Under the pieces are notes generated by a model. That model did not search any database and was not told the DNA's origin. It saw only the letters and a list, made by a program, of their open reading frames with translations. DNA of 5,892 nt from an uncultured Collinsella sp. (lineage in GTDB: Bacteria; Actinomycetota; Coriobacteriia; Coriobacteriales; Coriobacteriaceae), in the NCBI GenBank assembly GCA_900548935.1, contig URMR01000112.1, positions 1 through 5,892 of the forward strand, given 5' to 3'. Each line of letters starts with the position of its first letter. Within the stretch, counting starts at the first letter, position 1. Shown in pieces: positions 4,143 through 5,892 of the stretch. Both the position numbers and the translations under genes were made by a program.

Positions 4143-5892
4143 CTAGGCTTGTTCGGTGCCTGCGGCCTCCAGACCGATCAAACGGAACGGGTCCGCCACA
4201 CCGCCGATCGACTTTTGCAGTTCGCGTTGACGCTGCGAATCCTGCGCGGCCTGAACGGTCAGCGCGCGACGGGCCTCATCATCGAGCGAACGGTCCTGGC
4301 GCAGCTTGGCCTGTGCGGCACGCATGCGGCGCTTGATGGTGTAGAGCTCGAGGGTATCGAGCATAAACACGATGTTCGTCTCGGTTGGGTGCTCGCTGGT
4401 CACGCCAATGGTACCGGCGCTCACAAGAGAAGCCGCATCCTCGCAAACGGCACGAGCCGCATCCATGACCTCAGCGGGTCCGGCACCTTCCGGTGTTGCG
4501 AGAACGGCCCAAGCGATCGCCTCATGACGCGAATCGACCCACTCGATGGAGCAGATGCGGTCGGCATACGTGCGGAACAAGTCGGGGTAGCTCGTGAGCA
4601 TCGTCAGCAGCTCGCGCTCCCCCGCCAAAGACTTTCGCTCCAGGTCGGTCAGCACGATCGGCATCGTCGGTGACGCAGACGCGTCCGTTGCATCGGCCAC
4701 CGGCGCCGCGCCATCCAACCCAACCGGCACATCGATTGGCGGCATGTCATCGACGACCTCGACCGGCGCAGCCCCGTAGGCCTCGAGCGGAACATAGTCG
4801 TACGGTTCTTCCTCGACCGGCGTGGACACCGGCGGCGTCGCCCCCGACGCCCAAGCACCGCGAGACGCCCCCTGCGAACCAGACGCCCGACCGCCCGCGC
4901 TGCCTGCACGCTCGGCCTGCGCCCGCTGGCGCTCGTAGTTCTGCTCGCGACGACGCTCGGCGTCCTCGCGTTTGGCAACATCGCGAAACACACGGCCCGA
5001 GCTCGAGCGCACCGTCCCCAGATCCAAACCCAGCAGGTCGGCAATCTGGATAAAGTACGTATCGATCATGTAGCTATCGCGCAGCGGATAGATAAGCGTC
5101 AGCGCATCCTCGAGCGCTTTGGCACGACCGCCCGGCGTGGTAATGTCGCTCGACTCCTGCAGTGAGCGGTACACAAAGTCCATGAGGGGCTCGGCGGCAT
5201 CGATGCGCGCCTGCAGCGCCTCGCCACCATGCGCGGTGATGAACTCCATGGGGTCGTTGCCGTCGGGAAGTACCACGCAGCGCAGGTCCATCGAATCCTG
5301 CTCGATAAACTGAATCGCGCGGCGCGCGGCCTTTTGACCGGCGGCGTCGCCATCGAACATATATACAATGCGCTTGGCAAAACGGGTGAGCGTCTTTACA
5401 TGATGTTCCGTCAGCGCCGTGCCCAGCGTGGCGACGACGTTTTTGATCCCCGCCTCCCAGCAGGCGATACAGTCGGTATAACCCTCCACCACGATAGCGG
5501 TGTCCTGCGCGACGATAAACTCCTTGGCCAGGTTAAAGCCATAGAGGTTTCGCTTTTTATGGAACACGCTCGTCTCGGCGGTGTTGAGGTATTTAGGCTG
5601 GCCATCGCCCATAATGCGCCCGCCAAAGGCGATGTTATGACCCTGCTCGTCAAAGATGGGAAACATCACACGGTCGTAAAAACGGTCGGCAAGCTGCCCG
5701 CGCCCACGGCTCACGGCCACGTTGGCGTCGATCATCTCCTGCGGGGTAAAGCCCGCCTGCGACAGATGCGACACCAGCGCGTTGCGGCCCGGCGCAAAGC
5801 CCAGGCAGTAGCGGCGGCAGACGTCGCCGCCCATACCTCGGCTGGCGAAGTACTCGCGAGGACGGCTGTCCTTACCGCGCATGAGCATGGTG
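4143..5892 (-). CDS. dnaG: DNA primase DnaG, lacking its N-terminus at the window edge
   Basis: DnaG makes the RNA primers for lagging-strand and fork-restart synthesis, working with the replicative helicase. The frame is open through the window end, so the zinc-binding CHC2 domain and the first part of the polymerase domain are outside; 581 residues are visible counted from an internal Met at 5888. PREYFASRGM...CLGFAP at 10-33 and YDRVMFPIFDEQGHNIAFGG at 71-90 are typical of the core's N-terminal subdomain. The TOPRIM fold carries the catalytic acidic residues in VEGYTD (Glu135, Asp139) and DGDAAG (Asp179, Asp181), followed by PDGNDP at 208-213. After about residue 300 comes a linker of about 105 residues, first Arg/Glu-rich, then Gly/Ser/Ala, then Pro/acidic. 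The C-terminal region (411-581), starting LTDLERKSLAGERELLTMLT, resembles the helical helicase-binding domain. rpoD follows about 110 bp on, the classic primase-sigma pairing of the macromolecular synthesis operon; no rpsU is visible here. Confidence 0.95.
   Translation of the reverse strand, partial: TMLMRGKDSRPREYFASRGMGGDVCRRYCLGFAPGRNALVSHLSQAGFTPQEMIDANVAVSRGRGQLADRFYDRVMFPIFDEQGHNIAFGGRIMGDGQPKYLNTAETSVFHKKRNLYGFNLAKEFIVAQDTAIVVEGYTDCIACWEAGIKNVVATLGTALTEHHVKTLTRFAKRIVYMFDGDAAGQKAARRAIQFIEQDSMDLRCVVLPDGNDPMEFITAHGGEALQARIDAAEPLMDFVYRSLQESSDITTPGGRAKALEDALTLIYPLRDSYMIDTYFIQIADLLGLDLGTVRSSSGRVFRDVAKREDAERRREQNYERQRAQAERAGSAGGRASGSQGASRGAWASGATPPVSTPVEEEPYDYVPLEAYGAAPVEVVDDMPPIDVPVGLDGAAPVADATDASASPTMPIVLTDLERKSLAGERELLTMLTSYPDLFRTYADRICSIEWVDSRHEAIAWAVLATPEGAGPAEVMDAARAVCEDAASLVSAGTIGVTSEHPTETNIVFMLDTLELYTIKRRMRAAQAKLRQDRSLDDEARRALTVQAAQDSQRQRELQKSIGGVADPFRLIGLEAAGTEQA

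Noticed and set aside
4149..4673. A 174-codon plus-strand open frame opposite the 3' end of dnaG
   Set aside because: It is antisense to the conserved primase C-terminus, in register with its codons, and has no ribosome binding site or family motif that I can see.
1..5892. Search for CRISPR repeats, insertion sequences, toxin-antitoxin pairs, phage genes or riboswitch-like leaders
   Set aside because: No regularly spaced repeats, transposase motifs, small gene pairs or long structured leaders were found; intergenic gaps are short and mostly explained by promoters, terminators, the tRNA and one palindrome.

Overview
The window is a stretch of bacterial core genome of about 60% GC. Every gene I can support lies on the minus strand. 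Read in the direction of transcription, from high to low coordinates, the order is dnaG (5' end cut off), rpoD/sigA, tRNA-Asn, a small Asp23/Gls24-family gene, fakA (yloV, DhaL-DegV type), and recG (only the first 65 codons). This mixes a primase/sigma-factor cluster with the asp23-fakA-recG cluster familiar from Gram-positive genomes. With the high GC, near absence of TTA/CTA/TCA codons in several genes, and the lineage-specific N-terminus of the sigma factor, it suggests a Gram-positive actinobacterial gut lineage of the Coriobacteriia, with Collinsella or a relative as my best guess. That assignment rests on recognition, not on a search.

Region 4143-5892 encodes DNA primase from the end of its N-terminal part through the TOPRIM catalytic core, a long low-complexity linker and the C-terminal helicase-binding region. 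About 110 bp separate it from rpoD (2686-4032), with no convincing terminator between, so dnaG and rpoD probably share transcripts. A weak extended -10 promoter may also serve rpoD alone. rpoD ends in a hairpin terminator (2641-2670).

Region 2448-2640 is a compact tRNA unit: a perfect 28-bp palindrome (2606-2633), an A/T-tract UP-like element, a promoter with a consensus -10, tRNA-Asn(GTT) with encoded CCA, and a strong terminator (2412-2441). Next comes a probable three-gene operon: asp23-like, fakA and recG, spaced 27 and 10 nt apart. It joins an envelope/stress-associated small protein, a fatty-acid kinase for exogenous fatty acid incorporation, and the branch-migration helicase RecG.

I found no CRISPR array, insertion sequence, prophage or defence system. 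The window is mostly ordinary. The points worth a second look are the 28-bp intergenic palindrome, two start codons (rpoD and the asp23-like gene) that the ribosome binding sites move to internal GTG codons, the oppositely charged tracts in the sigma factor N-terminus, and the long linker of the primase.
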